A stretch of 64,000 nucleotides of DNA from GW2011-AR15 sp964512765 (GTDB lineage: Archaea; Nanobdellota; Nanobdellia; Woesearchaeales; GW2011-AR15). Below are positions 8,228 to 16,973 of this stretch, piece by piece (the first letter of the stretch is position 1; the number at the start of each line of letters is the position of its first letter). A model generated the notes under the pieces. It made no database searches. It was not told the origin of the DNA and saw only the letters and a list, made by a program, of their open reading frames with translations. Where the stretch lies: contig CAZEKF010000006.1 in the NCBI GenBank assembly GCA_964512765.1, positions 1 to 64,000 on the forward strand, read 5' to 3'. A program made the translations under genes and the position numbers.

Positions 8228-10522
8228 TTAAACAACTTTCATCAAACCAATGTTTTCAAAATGAACAGCTGTGTCTCTATAAAAATCCTTTGCATCTTGC
8301 ATCATAGCATTTTTGACAGGATCTAATAGAAATCTGTCGACAATCTCCCCTACGTATCCAACATCAACAACTTGGTATTCTCTTAATCTTGCCTTGATTT
8401 CCTGAGGTGACAAGGGTATACCTCTACGCTTTGCAAGTCGAACATCTTTACCAAAATTGTGTGCTGCCTTGGGATGGTTAGTTACAAAGTCCTTCATAAA
8501 TGCTTTTTTTACATCCTTTGCTAAGTCCCTAATAACCCTACCTGTTGCTCCATCAAGTTGTTCAGCCCAAGCAAAATAAGATTTCCCAATATTTGTTACT
8601 GGAACATGTCTAATTAGATATCTTCTTATTAAATGTGCTCTTTCTTCTATTGCGAGTTCACCAACAACACCGACATAACCCGTTCTACTATAAATTTGAA
8701 CAGGTATTTCCATAGGTTTATTTGACATGCCCATTATTGATACTCCACGATTATCTACTAATCCTTCAAGTTGTTCTTGAAGTTGATTTTGTACCATTGC
8801 ATAGGGTTTATTATTATGAAACCCGTTCCCAGAGTTAAACCAACCATTGAATTCATCCATTATAAGCACAACTTGTTTACCTGTATCATCATGCAATTGA
8901 TTACAAAAATCCATAACTCTAGAGTAATTTTTTTCAAAATTCTGAAACCAAAAAGATCCAATGTCAGGTACACTTAATTTAACTTTAGCAAATCTTGGAG
9001 TAGAAATTATTGCTTTTCCTAACATAGTTTTACCGCAACCAACTGGACCGATCAAAATCAGGTTTGCCCCTTGTCCAAGTTCTGGATCCACTGCTGTAAA
9101 TAAATCAACATATTTATCGTGCCACATCATACCTTCAATAAAAGCTTTAGCAGGATCAAAGCTTGCTCCATAAACATCACTAATTTTAACATTGAGTGCA
9201 GGTGTTCTTACAAATTCTGCTTGATGAAAATCACCTTCACTTTTAACAACATAAAAATGGTTACCTGTTTTTTCTTCTTTTTTTACTTCATCTTTCTTAT
9301 GGCCTGCTTGGATGTCTTCAAACTTTTCTTTTTGAATTACTGCTTTTTGTACTGTTGAACGTGCAATTTTAAGTTTTAATTCTGGACTAGGTTCATCTTT
9401 AATAGCTTCAAGTTGGTTCCATATGTATTGCATTAGTTTTAGTCTTTTTGTAATATATCTCTTTTCAGTTGTTGTTCTTCCATTTGTTTCATAAGTGCCT
9501 GGTTTTACACCTAAAAAATCAATTCCTTGTAACCTGGAAAGAGCCTCATGAGGAACTACAAGAGGATTATCAAAATCTCTTCCTGTTACTTCAAACACTC
9601 CTGTCGGGTCAAGATTTTGAGTCTGGATTATTTCTCTCATTAGTGTTTCAAGACCTGAGAAAACACCATAAAAATGTGAAAGTACTTCTCCAATTTCAGA
9701 TAAATACTCTCTTGGGTTAGTTAAATATGACATATATGTAGGATTAGCTATCTCAACAAGTGTTCTTGCTGATCTTTCTAAATCAAAGTCATCAAGATGT
9801 TTAACTTCTGTTGGTTTGCCCCGTTTCTCAGCAGTTATTCTTGTATATCTTCGTGGAAGTTGATTAAGTACATCCAAAGTCAAATCAGTAATAAACACAT
9901 TATCTTGAACCAGTGGTGTTCGTGCAAATTCAACTTTATTCGGATCAAAGAAAAATGAATCGTCTTTATCAAACTGTTTTATAAAGGCCGTTGATTTGTA
10001 CCTCACATTTAAAAAACGATTTTGTAAATATCTATATTGAGCTATTGACCTTGGATATAATACTTCAAGCAATAAATTATATCTATTTAGTGCTCCAAGT
10101 AGTGTATCTCGGACAACTGTTGATGTTTGATAAAATAAATGAGAAAAATTACTAACATTTATAACTTGTTCAGGTTGTTTATTACTCAACATTGCATGTG
10201 CTTGGACAGCTCTCACAGCAAGTTTTTTGCTCTGTAAAATACCAATTAATGGTTCTTGAAGACTTGCATCTATGAGTTTCCCAACCTCAAAAAAATAGTT
10301 GTACGAGGCAATATCAGAACAATCACCTAATTCAGCAAATGCTTTTCCCTCTGGTTGATAGATTTCAAAAGTTTTATCTTTAAGCTTGATAACCTTTGCT
10401 TCTAATTCAGATACAACTTCCATTAGTTTAGCAAAATTCTCAGCTTGTGCGTCAAAAAATGCTTGTTGTTCTGGAGATGGATCATTTGCCTTCATCAATT
10501 CTGATAACAAGTCATCTCTCAT
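8228..10522 (-). CDS. AAA+ ATPase with long unknown N-terminal region
   Basis: In this 764-aa protein residues 1-430 are an unrecognised, mostly helical region, and the C-terminal part is a complete AAA module. Walker A is LIGPVGCGKTML (about 485-496), Walker B is VVLIMDEFNGWF (about 547-558), sensor 1 is MGMSNKP, an arginine-finger candidate lies in YSRTGYVG, and sensor 2 is ATGRVIRDL. The order is that of classical AAA proteins that remodel other proteins. A charged linker HKKDEVKKEEK precedes the module. The gene stops two bases after the trmB remnant. The substrate is unknown; the 456-aa downstream gene is the best candidate partner. Confidence 0.8.
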   Translation of the reverse strand: MRDDLLSELMKANDPSPEQQAFFDAQAENFAKLMEVVSELEAKVIKLKDKTFEIYQPEGKAFAELGDCSDIASYNYFFEVGKLIDASLQEPLIGILQSKKLAVRAVQAHAMLSNKQPEQVINVSNFSHLFYQTSTVVRDTLLGALNRYNLLLEVLYPRSIAQYRYLQNRFLNVRYKSTAFIKQFDKDDSFFFDPNKVEFARTPLVQDNVFITDLTLDVLNQLPRRYTRITAEKRGKPTEVKHLDDFDLERSARTLVEIANPTYMSYLTNPREYLSEIGEVLSHFYGVFSGLETLMREIIQTQNLDPTGVFEVTGRDFDNPLVVPHEALSRLQGIDFLGVKPGTYETNGRTTTEKRYITKRLKLMQYIWNQLEAIKDEPSPELKLKIARSTVQKAVIQKEKFEDIQAGHKKDEVKKEEKTGNHFYVVKSEGDFHQAEFVRTPALNVKISDVYGASFDPAKAFIEGMMWHDKYVDLFTAVDPELGQGANLILIGPVGCGKTMLGKAIISTPRFAKVKLSVPDIGSFWFQNFEKNYSRVMDFCNQLHDDTGKQVVLIMDEFNGWFNSGNGFHNNKPYAMVQNQLQEQLEGLVDNRGVSIMGMSNKPMEIPVQIYSRTGYVGVVGELAIEERAHLIRRYLIRHVPVTNIGKSYFAWAEQLDGATGRVIRDLAKDVKKAFMKDFVTNHPKAAHNFGKDVRLAKRRGIPLSPQEIKARLREYQVVDVGYVGEIVDRFLLDPVKNAMMQDAKDFYRDTAVHFENIGLMKVV

Positions 10523-10673
10523 TTCGACGAAAAATTAGATCTAATATTAAAAGATATTGGGAAAATTGTATTCTTTAAACAGAAAAACCATAAAGACTTC
10601 TTAAAAATATATTAAAGTTCAAAATAAAAGAAATTTATAATATTAGTCCTGGACCTGATGCTGGGAAATTAAT

Positions 10674-12083
10674 TTAATACCTATAATGCTCGCTCTTATA
10701 CGGTCCTTTTACATTAATACCAATATAGTCTGCTTGTTCATCTGATAGTTTAGTTAATTTCACTCCAAGCTTATCCAAATGCAATCGAGCAACTTCTTCA
10801 TCAAGTTCTTTTGGTAGCATGTACACTCCTAATTTGTAATCTTTTTGCCATAATTCTATCTGTGCCAATACTTGATTAGTGAAACTATTGCTCATGACAA
10901 AACTTGGATGGCCTTTTGCATTGCCTAAGTTCACGAGACGTCCTTTAGATAATAAAATTATTGAATGTCCGTCTGGAAACACAAACTTGTCTACTTGTGG
11001 TTTAATATTGATTTCTTTAATTCCTGGATAATTTTCTAGTTTATCAACTTGGATCTCATTATCAAAATGTCCAATATTACAAACAATTGCCTGATCTTTC
11101 ATTTTTTTCATGTGATCTAATGTTATAATATCACAGTTACCTGTTGCTGTTACAAAAACATCAGCTTCAGAAACAACATCTTCAACTGTATTTACTTCAA
11201 ATCCTTCCATTGTTGCTTGTAACGCACAAATAGGGTCTATTTCTGTTACAATAACACGTGCGCCAAACCCTCTCATACTTTGTGCACAGCCTTTTCCTAC
11301 ATCGCCGTATCCACAAACAACAACAATCTTACCAGCGATCATGACATCTGTTGCACGTTTAATACCATCTGCCAAACTTTCTCTACAACCATACAAATTA
11401 TCAAACTTACTTTTTGTAACAGAATCATTCACATTAATAGCTGGAAACAATAGCTTGTTTTGTTCAAGCATCTGGTATAGTCTATGAACACCTGTTGTAG
11501 TTTCTTCACTAACACCTTTAACTTTTTTAGAAACTTTTGTCCATCTTTCAGGATCTTTTTGATAAATTTGTTTCAATGTTGACATTAATTCTTGAAAATC
11601 CTCACCCTCATTACTATAATCTTTATCCAATATTGAAGGATCTTTTTCAATTTCAACACCTTTATGTATCATTAATGTTGCGTCACCACCGTCGTCTACT
11701 ATTAACTCTGGTCCTTCTCCGTTAAAATCAAGTGCTTTAGCTGTATACTCCCAGTATTCTTTTAATGTTTCTCCTTTGTATGCAAAAACAGGTATTCCTT
11801 TTTCAGCAATTGCTGCTGCTGCAGGATCGTGTGTACTGTAAATGTTACAAGACGCCCATCTTACACTTGCTCCAAGTTCAATTAATGTTTCAATTAAAAC
11901 AGCAGTCTGGACAGTCATGTGTAAACTGCCTGTTATTTTAGCACCTTTCAATGGTTTGCTAGAACTGTATTTTTTTCTAACTGTCATTAATCCAGGCATT
12001 TCAACTTCTGCAATATCAATTTCTTTCCTACCTTGCTCAGCTAATTTAATATCTTTAACTACATAATTATCAGTTTTGTCCAT
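10674..12083 (-). CDS. ahcY: S-adenosylhomocysteine hydrolase (long, bacterial-type form)
   Basis: The enzyme cleaves S-adenosylhomocysteine to adenosine and homocysteine, removing the product inhibitor of methylation. The NAD-binding motif VVVCGYGDVGKGCAQ is at about 258-272, followed by ATGNCDIITLDHM and the C-terminal tail SEHYRY-stop, whose Lys/Tyr close the neighbouring NAD site. At 469 aa it carries an extra segment of about 40-50 residues (about 131-180, from DDGGDATLMIHKG on) that is typical of many bacterial enzymes and absent from the shorter (about 415-425 aa) archaeal forms, suggesting transfer. It is divergent from an Lrp-type regulator across 138 bp. Confidence 0.95.
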   Translation of the reverse strand: MDKTDNYVVKDIKLAEQGRKEIDIAEVEMPGLMTVRKKYSSSKPLKGAKITGSLHMTVQTAVLIETLIELGASVRWASCNIYSTHDPAAAAIAEKGIPVFAYKGETLKEYWEYTAKALDFNGEGPELIVDDGGDATLMIHKGVEIEKDPSILDKDYSNEGEDFQELMSTLKQIYQKDPERWTKVSKKVKGVSEETTTGVHRLYQMLEQNKLLFPAINVNDSVTKSKFDNLYGCRESLADGIKRATDVMIAGKIVVVCGYGDVGKGCAQSMRGFGARVIVTEIDPICALQATMEGFEVNTVEDVVSEADVFVTATGNCDIITLDHMKKMKDQAIVCNIGHFDNEIQVDKLENYPGIKEINIKPQVDKFVFPDGHSIILLSKGRLVNLGNAKGHPSFVMSNSFTNQVLAQIELWQKDYKLGVYMLPKELDEEVARLHLDKLGVKLTKLSDEQADYIGINVKGPYKSEHYRY

Positions 12084-12221
12084 TTTAACATCACAAAATA
12101 ACTATATTTTTTAGTAATTTAAATAGATTTTATTAAAAACAAAGTAAAAAATTTAATAAATTAATGAAAAACATGTAAAATTTGCAATAACTTAATAAAT
12201 ATACAAAAAATATCCATAACA
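12084..12221. promoter_or_regulatory. Divergent promoter region between ahcY and the Lrp gene
   Basis: The 138-bp spacer is very AT-rich. A TATA-like ttaataaatatac (about 12191-12203) lies about 25 nt before the Lrp ATG. AT-rich stretches near 12118-12130 could serve ahcY. No clear palindromic operator is visible. Lrp proteins often act on a divergent neighbour, so ahcY control is plausible but unproven. Confidence 0.35.
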
Positions 12222-12641
12222 ATGCTTGATAAAACAGATAAAACAATCTTAAAAGAGTTAAAAAACAATTCCAGAATTTCTCTAAAAGACATGTCTAAGA
12301 AAACCAATATTAGACCGTCAACAATTCATTCAAGAATACAAAAGTTAGTAAAAGACAATGTAATTGAGAATTTCACCATAACAACTAATGATTCAAAGTT
12401 AAATGAAGAGTTTATTGTTTTTGTATTAGTAAACGCTGACAAAGAAATCAAAAATACTTTTTTTAATAAAAGAGAAATAAAAGATGTGTTTGGAGTAACT
12501 GGCAGCTATGATTTAATTATGAAATGCAAATTCTCTGATATTAATGAATTCAATAAATTTATTCTAGAACTAAGAAAACTTCCAGAAGTACAAAACACTT
12601 TGACAATGGTAAGTACTATTAAGATTAAGGAAAAAGTCTAA
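12222..12641 (+). CDS. Lrp/AsnC-family transcriptional regulator
   Basis: This 139-aa regulator begins LDKTDKTILKELKNNSRISL, then KDMSKKTNIRPSTIHSRIQK, the helix-turn-helix of Lrp/AsnC proteins (residues 3-50). The rest is a RAM/ACT-like ligand-binding domain (about 62-137) with VFGVTGSYDLIMKCKF and VQNTLTMVSTIKIKEKV. The size is typical of the family. Such proteins bind amino acids or related effectors and act on nearby promoters. Transcription is probably leaderless from its own TATA box. Confidence 0.92.
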   Translation: MLDKTDKTILKELKNNSRISLKDMSKKTNIRPSTIHSRIQKLVKDNVIENFTITTNDSKLNEEFIVFVLVNADKEIKNTFFNKREIKDVFGVTGSYDLIMKCKFSDINEFNKFILELRKLPEVQNTLTMVSTIKIKEKV

Positions 12642-12706
12642 ATAATTTTACTAATCTTGGATTCAAATAATATAGATTTATAATTATATTTTTCTTTTAT
12701 TAGGAA

Positions 12707-13417
12707 ATGATCAATTATGAAACATTCCCAAGAGTCCCATGGATAATGCAAAATTATGCAAAAGCATTAAATATAGATATTGATGATTTACTACAAGTTA
12801 CCAATGCAGAATATGATAGCCCACTGTTAATGACATCAAAGACTCAATATGACCTTGCACAAACACAGGAACCCGTACAGTGTGTTTGGTGTGCAGATAT
12901 TCCAACTAGAGAAGAACGTCCGCAAATACAAAAAAGTTTGCTAACACCTATGTATGGCGGTGAAATATATTTTGAAACTCCTGAGGATGAAAGAAATAAA
13001 ACAATTATTTTTGTTGATGACTGTCTCAGGATTGGAGAAAGAGTTCCAACTCAATGGGCTACTCTCTCTGTATTACAGTATATGTTCAAAGAACATCTTG
13101 TTTTGGGTGGTGTTCCTGATAAAGCATTTGATTGGTTTGATAAGATGCCAATAGATTTGCTTATATGTGACCATAATCTTTGGTATGAATCTGAAGTTGC
13201 TCAAACATATTTTTAAAACGGAATTCAGTTGATTCAATTTTTAAGAGAAAAAGAACAGATAATTCCAAAAATTATTGCTCATAGTGACAATGTTGAAGTT
13301 ATTTCTAAGTGGGAAAATGTTCCTGGGTACCAATGCTTTGTAGCTAAAGTTGGCAAAGGAAAAGATTATAGGGCTAATTTAGTTGATGCTGTGGAAAGAG
13401 CATTGGTTGATTTGTAA
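12707..13417 (+). pseudogene. Receiver-like (CheY-fold) protein gene interrupted by one in-frame TAA
   Basis: Codons 1-169 read from ATG 12707 to TAA at 13214-13216. The same frame then stays open to 13417. Joined, the two halves look like a divergent response-regulator receiver domain: TIIFVDD (first strand with the acidic pair), DLLICDHNL (phospho-acceptor Asp), NGIQLIQFLRE after the stop (the usual NG-helix), KIIAHSDN (Ser at the switch strand) and VAKVGKG (Lys). The N-terminus has YAKALNIDIDDLL, possibly a small helix-turn-helix. The stop falls exactly between DHNLWYESEVAQTYF and NGIQL. A nonsense mutation, a sequencing error or stop readthrough would all fit. A TTG at 13229 could start the second half alone. 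Confidence 0.65.
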
Positions 13418-13467
13418 CACGTAATATTCAAAAAAAGTCTGGATTTAACTTTGATTAACTGATTTCA

Positions 13468-14109
13468 TCAAAGAGAATTAATTAGTTCAATAGAAATTTC
13501 GTTTAATGAATCAACAACAACATCTGCTTCTTCTAACGCATATTTGTCATGTGTGGTTGCAACTCCAATAACTTTCATACCTGCTTTTTTAGCAGCTTGT
13601 ATTCCATGACCAACATCCTCTATCACAACACATTCATTTGGAGATATATTTAATTTTTCTGTACATCTCAAAAATATATCTGGAGCAGGTTTTCCTTTGT
13701 CAACTTCATGATTACTTACATAACCTTGAAAATATTTTGTTAAACCTAATTTATCAAGATTAAACTCAATATTTTTAGGATGGCCTGACGAACCAACAAT
13801 TAATTTATAATTATTATCAAAAAATCTTTTTATTAAATCTGTTGCACCGTTTATTTCATACAACTCATTCTGAGCAAGTTCCCTGTACATGGCTTCTTTT
13901 TCATTATCTAATCTTGGATAATCACTTGGATCTTGTTCAGGTAATAACATCTTAAAGATTTCTTTATTAGCCATACCAAAATGTTTATTGAAATCTTGTT
14001 TTGAATGTGGTTTATTGTGTTTGGCTAAAAATTGTTGCCAAGCAATAAAATGCAATTCTGCAGAGTCTACAATCACTCCATCCATATCAAATATAATTGC
14101 TTTTATCAT
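13468..14109 (-). CDS. HAD-superfamily hydrolase (beta-phosphoglucomutase-like)
   Basis: This 213-aa protein has HAD motif I FDMDGVIVDS (residues 7-16), motif II VGSSGHP (Ser, about 105), motif III Lys in KGKPAPDIF, and motif IV VVIEDVGHGIQAAKKAG. The helical cap sits between motifs I and II. The DMDGVIVDS signature and cap resemble beta-phosphoglucomutase and sugar-phosphate phosphatases. Its ATG overlaps the stop of the preceding HAD gene (ATGA), so the pair is translationally coupled and probably arose by tandem duplication. The substrate is unknown. Confidence 0.88.
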   Translation of the reverse strand: MIKAIIFDMDGVIVDSAELHFIAWQQFLAKHNKPHSKQDFNKHFGMANKEIFKMLLPEQDPSDYPRLDNEKEAMYRELAQNELYEINGATDLIKRFFDNNYKLIVGSSGHPKNIEFNLDKLGLTKYFQGYVSNHEVDKGKPAPDIFLRCTEKLNISPNECVVIEDVGHGIQAAKKAGMKVIGVATTHDKYALEEADVVVDSLNEISIELINSL

Positions 14110-14753
14110 TTTAACTTGTTTAACAAAATTTCATTCAGTTCACCCATTGACTCAATCTTAAAATCAGCCATGCTATGGTCTTGATATTTAGTAAAATCAT
14201 CTTCAACAGCTATGCAAGTCATGTTGGCAGCTTTTGCAGCTTGTATACCCAAAATTGCGTCTTCAACAACAACACATTGTTTTGGTTCAAGGTTTAACGC
14301 TTCAGCGGCTTTCAGAAATATTTCTGGGTTTGGCTTAGCTTCATTTACTTCGTCACCACCTATTATAAAATCAAAGTACTGTTTAATATGAAATGTATTA
14401 ACAGTATCCAAAGCAGATTCTCTAGGAGCGCCTGTTGCCAGAGCAATTTTGTAACTTGGTTTTAATGTTTTTAATTGATCAAGAACACCTTTTTTTAAGT
14501 GAACATCTGTTCTGAACCTTTCATTATTTTGAAATTGACGTCTGTAAAACTCTTCAGGCTGCATTTTAAGGTTATATTTATCAAAAAAATATTTAGTAAA
14601 ATCTAATCCATTCTTACCAAACTGAGCTGCAAACTCTTGTTTAGAAACTGTCAAACCAAAAAGTTTTTCAAACAACCCATTCCAGACTTGAAACAAAACA
14701 GGACTAGAATCTATTACAACACCGTCCATATCGAAAATAATGCCTCGTATCAA
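14106..14753 (-). CDS. HAD-superfamily hydrolase, tandem paralogue
   Basis: This 215-aa protein has motif I FDMDGVVIDS (7-16), motif II ALATGAPR, motif III EAKPNPEIF and motif IV VVVEDAILGIQAAKAAN. The start is TTG at 14753, supported by AGGTGA six bases upstream; no ATG fits the conserved N-terminus MIRGIIFDMDG. The stop of a 22-codon upstream mini-ORF overlaps this TTG. It resembles sugar-phosphate phosphatases; the substrate is unknown. Confidence 0.87.
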   Translation of the reverse strand: MIRGIIFDMDGVVIDSSPVLFQVWNGLFEKLFGLTVSKQEFAAQFGKNGLDFTKYFFDKYNLKMQPEEFYRRQFQNNERFRTDVHLKKGVLDQLKTLKPSYKIALATGAPRESALDTVNTFHIKQYFDFIIGGDEVNEAKPNPEIFLKAAEALNLEPKQCVVVEDAILGIQAAKAANMTCIAVEDDFTKYQDHSMADFKIESMGELNEILLNKLK

Positions 14754-14818
14754 ATATACTCACCTTTATTTTCGAACTTCCACTTCGTGTAAGTATCAAA
14801 TATAATACCTTTAATCAT
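14750..14818 (-). pseudogene. 22-codon mini-ORF, remnant of a third HAD gene start
   Basis: The frame reads MIKGIIFDTYTKWKF, then seven more residues and TGA. The first eight residues match the starts of the two downstream HAD genes (MIRGIIFD, MIKAIIFD), after which similarity ends. Its TGA (14752-14750) overlaps the TTG start of the next gene. It is either a truncated duplicate of a HAD gene start or a short coupled leader ORF that arose from one. Confidence 0.55.
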
Positions 14819-14875
14819 AGCAACCTCAGAATTAATTACATTTTAAATAAGTATTTATTAATTATATGATTCAAG

Positions 14876-15733
14876 TTACAATCCTAATTTTAATTCTTTT
14901 AATTCAGGAGAAGTTAAATAATCTTTTATTCTTTGGAAATTTTTATATGCTCCAAGCCTTTCTATACCCCTTGTAAGTCTTTTTTTGAACACGTTATCAC
15001 TTATATTTAATGCTAGAGCTGCAGCTGTATATGTTGCTTTAGGCTCACCAGAAGTAATCCCGTAAAATGTGTCTAAAGGATCCCTAAATTCACTACCAAA
15101 ACCAATTGCATTAAAGGCTTGCTGGATTCCCAATGGAACTGTTTGATTATCTTCAAAATTCAGTCTGTTTGCTAGTATTTTGAGATTTTTTTCAACTGCC
15201 TTATATACTGGCTCAAATGAAATTCTTTCAAGTTTTGCATAATCTCCCCTGCCATTGTACATATCTTCTAACTCATCTAAAAAAAGAGTTGTTGTAATGA
15301 CTGAAGGATTTATTTCCTGTTTAAAAACATCTAAAATTAGTTTTTTCAAACCACGAGATTTTCTATCAAATGATTTATTAAACTCTGTTCTTATAACCAA
15401 ATCAGTTACTGTGGTATCTAGATCAGTACCAAGATATTTAAATACTCTATCAATAAAAAAATTGTCTGCATTTAATCTTGGTTTTTCAGGTAGAATAGGT
15501 CTTCCATTAAGTAATAGATAAAAATGAATTAGGTTTCCTTCATGTGTTGATGTATGTGCCGCATATAACTCTATTAAAGGATTGGACTTTGCCAGATCTG
15601 CTGCTGCTTCGAAAAGTGCTGCTTCTTTATCTTCTGGTATTTCGTCCTCAACTCTAACATCAAGATTATCTAAAGGTGCGCCAAGTAAAAAGGCTAGCGT
15701 TTGATCAATAATTTCTTCTTGATACTTTGGCAT
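14876..15733 (-). CDS. Hypothetical protein, 285 aa
   Basis: I do not recognise a family. The protein is soluble, acidic at the N-terminus (VRVEDEIPEDKEAALFEAAADLA) and basic further on (KSFDRKSRGLKKLILDVFKQ). The C-terminal part, TYTAAALALNISDNVFKKRL then TRGIERLGAYK, could be a helix-turn-helix-like segment that recognises nucleic acid, but this is weak. No signal peptide or membrane span is seen. It stands alone between the HAD pair and the winged-helix gene, all on the minus strand. Confidence 0.6.
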   Translation of the reverse strand: MPKYQEEIIDQTLAFLLGAPLDNLDVRVEDEIPEDKEAALFEAAADLAKSNPLIELYAAHTSTHEGNLIHFYLLLNGRPILPEKPRLNADNFFIDRVFKYLGTDLDTTVTDLVIRTEFNKSFDRKSRGLKKLILDVFKQEINPSVITTTLFLDELEDMYNGRGDYAKLERISFEPVYKAVEKNLKILANRLNFEDNQTVPLGIQQAFNAIGFGSEFRDPLDTFYGITSGEPKATYTAAALALNISDNVFKKRLTRGIERLGAYKNFQRIKDYLTSPELKELKLGL

Positions 15734-15771
15734 GTCAACAAAAGTAAAAAGAAGTTATATTTAAAAACTAC

Positions 15772-16050
15772 TCACTCTAGTCCATAAGAATCTACAAAAC
15801 CTCTTATTAGTGAATAATCTTTAAGATAATCAAGACCTTTGTTAGTTATTTTATAAGTTTTTTTAGACTTATCATTTTCTGTCTCAATCACCATTTTTTT
15901 AGAGATTAGTTCATTAGTATATTCTGTTAACATTTGGTGTGAGAGGTTAGCTTTATACATTATATGAGTTGGTTTAACAGTCTCACCTTTATCCCTGATA
16001 ACCTGCAGAATATCTTTAATAATCTCAAGTCTGTCTCTCTTTTTAGGCAT
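15772..16050 (-). CDS. Winged helix-turn-helix protein
   Basis: This 92-aa protein has the archaeal winged-helix arrangement of the HTH_45 type: RLEIIKDILQVIRDKGETVK, then PTHIMYKANLSHQMLTEYTN (recognition helix), then wing residues TENDKSKKTYKITNKGLDYL. It overlaps the upstream membrane-protein gene by 8 nt, so the two are translated from one message. The pairing suggests a membrane sensor with a small DNA-binding partner; this is inference. Confidence 0.8.
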   Translation of the reverse strand: MPKKRDRLEIIKDILQVIRDKGETVKPTHIMYKANLSHQMLTEYTNELISKKMVIETENDKSKKTYKITNKGLDYLKDYSLIRGFVDSYGLE

Positions 16051-16708
16051 TTTTCTTAATAATATAATAATTCATTAATATAAGAAAGTATCCTATAAAA
16101 TTCACCAAGTGTGCTAGTACATAAAACATTACAGACAATTTGATTAATAGAAATATAATATGGCCTAAAAATAAAAATAAAAATGCTAGTGCAATACAAA
16201 ACGCACATTTCTTTTTTCTTTTAAGGTAATTCAAGTAATAACTATAAGATAAAAATCCTAAATATAACGCAGTTAGTGTTAAAAACCCTATCAATGTTTT
16301 CTTTGAAAGAAAAATTACTAGAAATGATGATGACACTAGGTACAATAATAGGCTTTGATTCTTTGTCTTAAAAGCGTTGTACATTAAGAACGCTAACCCG
16401 ATAGTTAGAAACAATGCATGGACGTACAATCCTTGTTCATTAACCACGCTTAGTGGATGTATGCCAAACATCACGTATAAATCATGTTGTACTCCTAACA
16501 AAACTAATAAATTAAAAAACGCTTGTAACCCATAAGACGCAGAAATAAAGAAAAACGCTATTGTCATAAACTTTGTCTGTGCCTGGTTAAATGTTCGGTA
16601 TAATTTATATGAAATATATGAGATAAAAAGTGTAATCAAAGCAAAAAATATTTGTAACAGTATTGCATAACCTAAAAAAGAAGATTCTATCAAATAAAGA
16701 TCAGGCAT
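16043..16708 (-). CDS. Seven-helix-type membrane protein
   Basis: This 221-aa protein has about seven predicted transmembrane helices, starting ESSFLGYAILLQIFFALITL and ending VLAHLVNFIGYFLILMNYYI. A Cys-containing basic loop (LKRKKKCAFC) separates the last pairs. I do not recognise the family. It is followed, with an 8-nt overlap, by a winged-helix gene, an arrangement consistent with a sensor and regulator pair. Confidence 0.65.
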   Translation of the reverse strand: MPDLYLIESSFLGYAILLQIFFALITLFISYISYKLYRTFNQAQTKFMTIAFFFISASYGLQAFFNLLVLLGVQHDLYVMFGIHPLSVVNEQGLYVHALFLTIGLAFLMYNAFKTKNQSLLLYLVSSSFLVIFLSKKTLIGFLTLTALYLGFLSYSYYLNYLKRKKKCAFCIALAFLFLFLGHIIFLLIKLSVMFYVLAHLVNFIGYFLILMNYYIIKKNA

Positions 16709-16775
16709 AGACTATATCCTTAATTTTCCCTTTTTAAAGTTTATGAAAGATAAATCTGATTTTACCTTGAAATTG

Positions 16776-16784
16776 TTTATAAAT
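16776..16784 (+). promoter_or_regulatory. TATA box for a short plus-strand transcript
   Basis: TTTATAAAT at 16776-16784 predicts transcription start near 16805. Downstream lie a short ORF and a hairpin with a T-run (16974-17006), together outlining an isolated transcript of about 200 nt between two minus-strand genes. Confidence 0.4.
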
Positions 16785-16825
16785 GATATTATACATACAT
16801 TATGTTATCAAGAGGCGATGGTTAA

Positions 16826-16921
16826 ATGGACAAAAAAAACAAAATACGGTTTTGGTCGGATCTTTATGATTTTCCAACCATCCAGTCACTGATAAATGAA
16901 TCATGTTTCGCATTTGTATAA
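16826..16921 (+). CDS. Candidate 31-aa small protein
   Basis: The frame reads MDKKNKIRFWSDLYDFPTIQ, then SLINESCFAFV and a stop. It directly follows the TAA of a 7-codon ORF (16802-16825), with AGAGGCGATGG about 10 nt upstream as a possible ribosome site. I recognise no family, and the region may instead be a noncoding RNA. Its own TATA box and a terminator-like hairpin support a real transcript. Confidence 0.35.
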   Translation: MDKKNKIRFWSDLYDFPTIQSLINESCFAFV

Positions 16922-16973
16922 CACCTCATTTACAAATAAAGTATTCATATAACACCAACCAAGAAAGACAGTT
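16922..16973 (+). other. Rest of the 16709-17030 spacer
   Basis: Besides the TATA box, small ORF and hairpin, the 322-bp spacer holds only AT-rich sequence. The promoter for the minus-strand membrane gene probably lies in 16715-16745. I see nothing else there. Confidence 0.3.

Noticed and set aside
10594..10677. Plus-strand codons ending EIYNISPGPDAGKLI-stop, like the tail of an enzyme gene
   Set aside because: Only about 28 open codons, no start, and no relative visible here; possible decayed gene end but too little to call.
13214..13216. In-frame TAA as a recoded amino-acid codon
   Set aside because: TAA ends many intact genes here, and neither selenocysteine nor pyrrolysine uses TAA.
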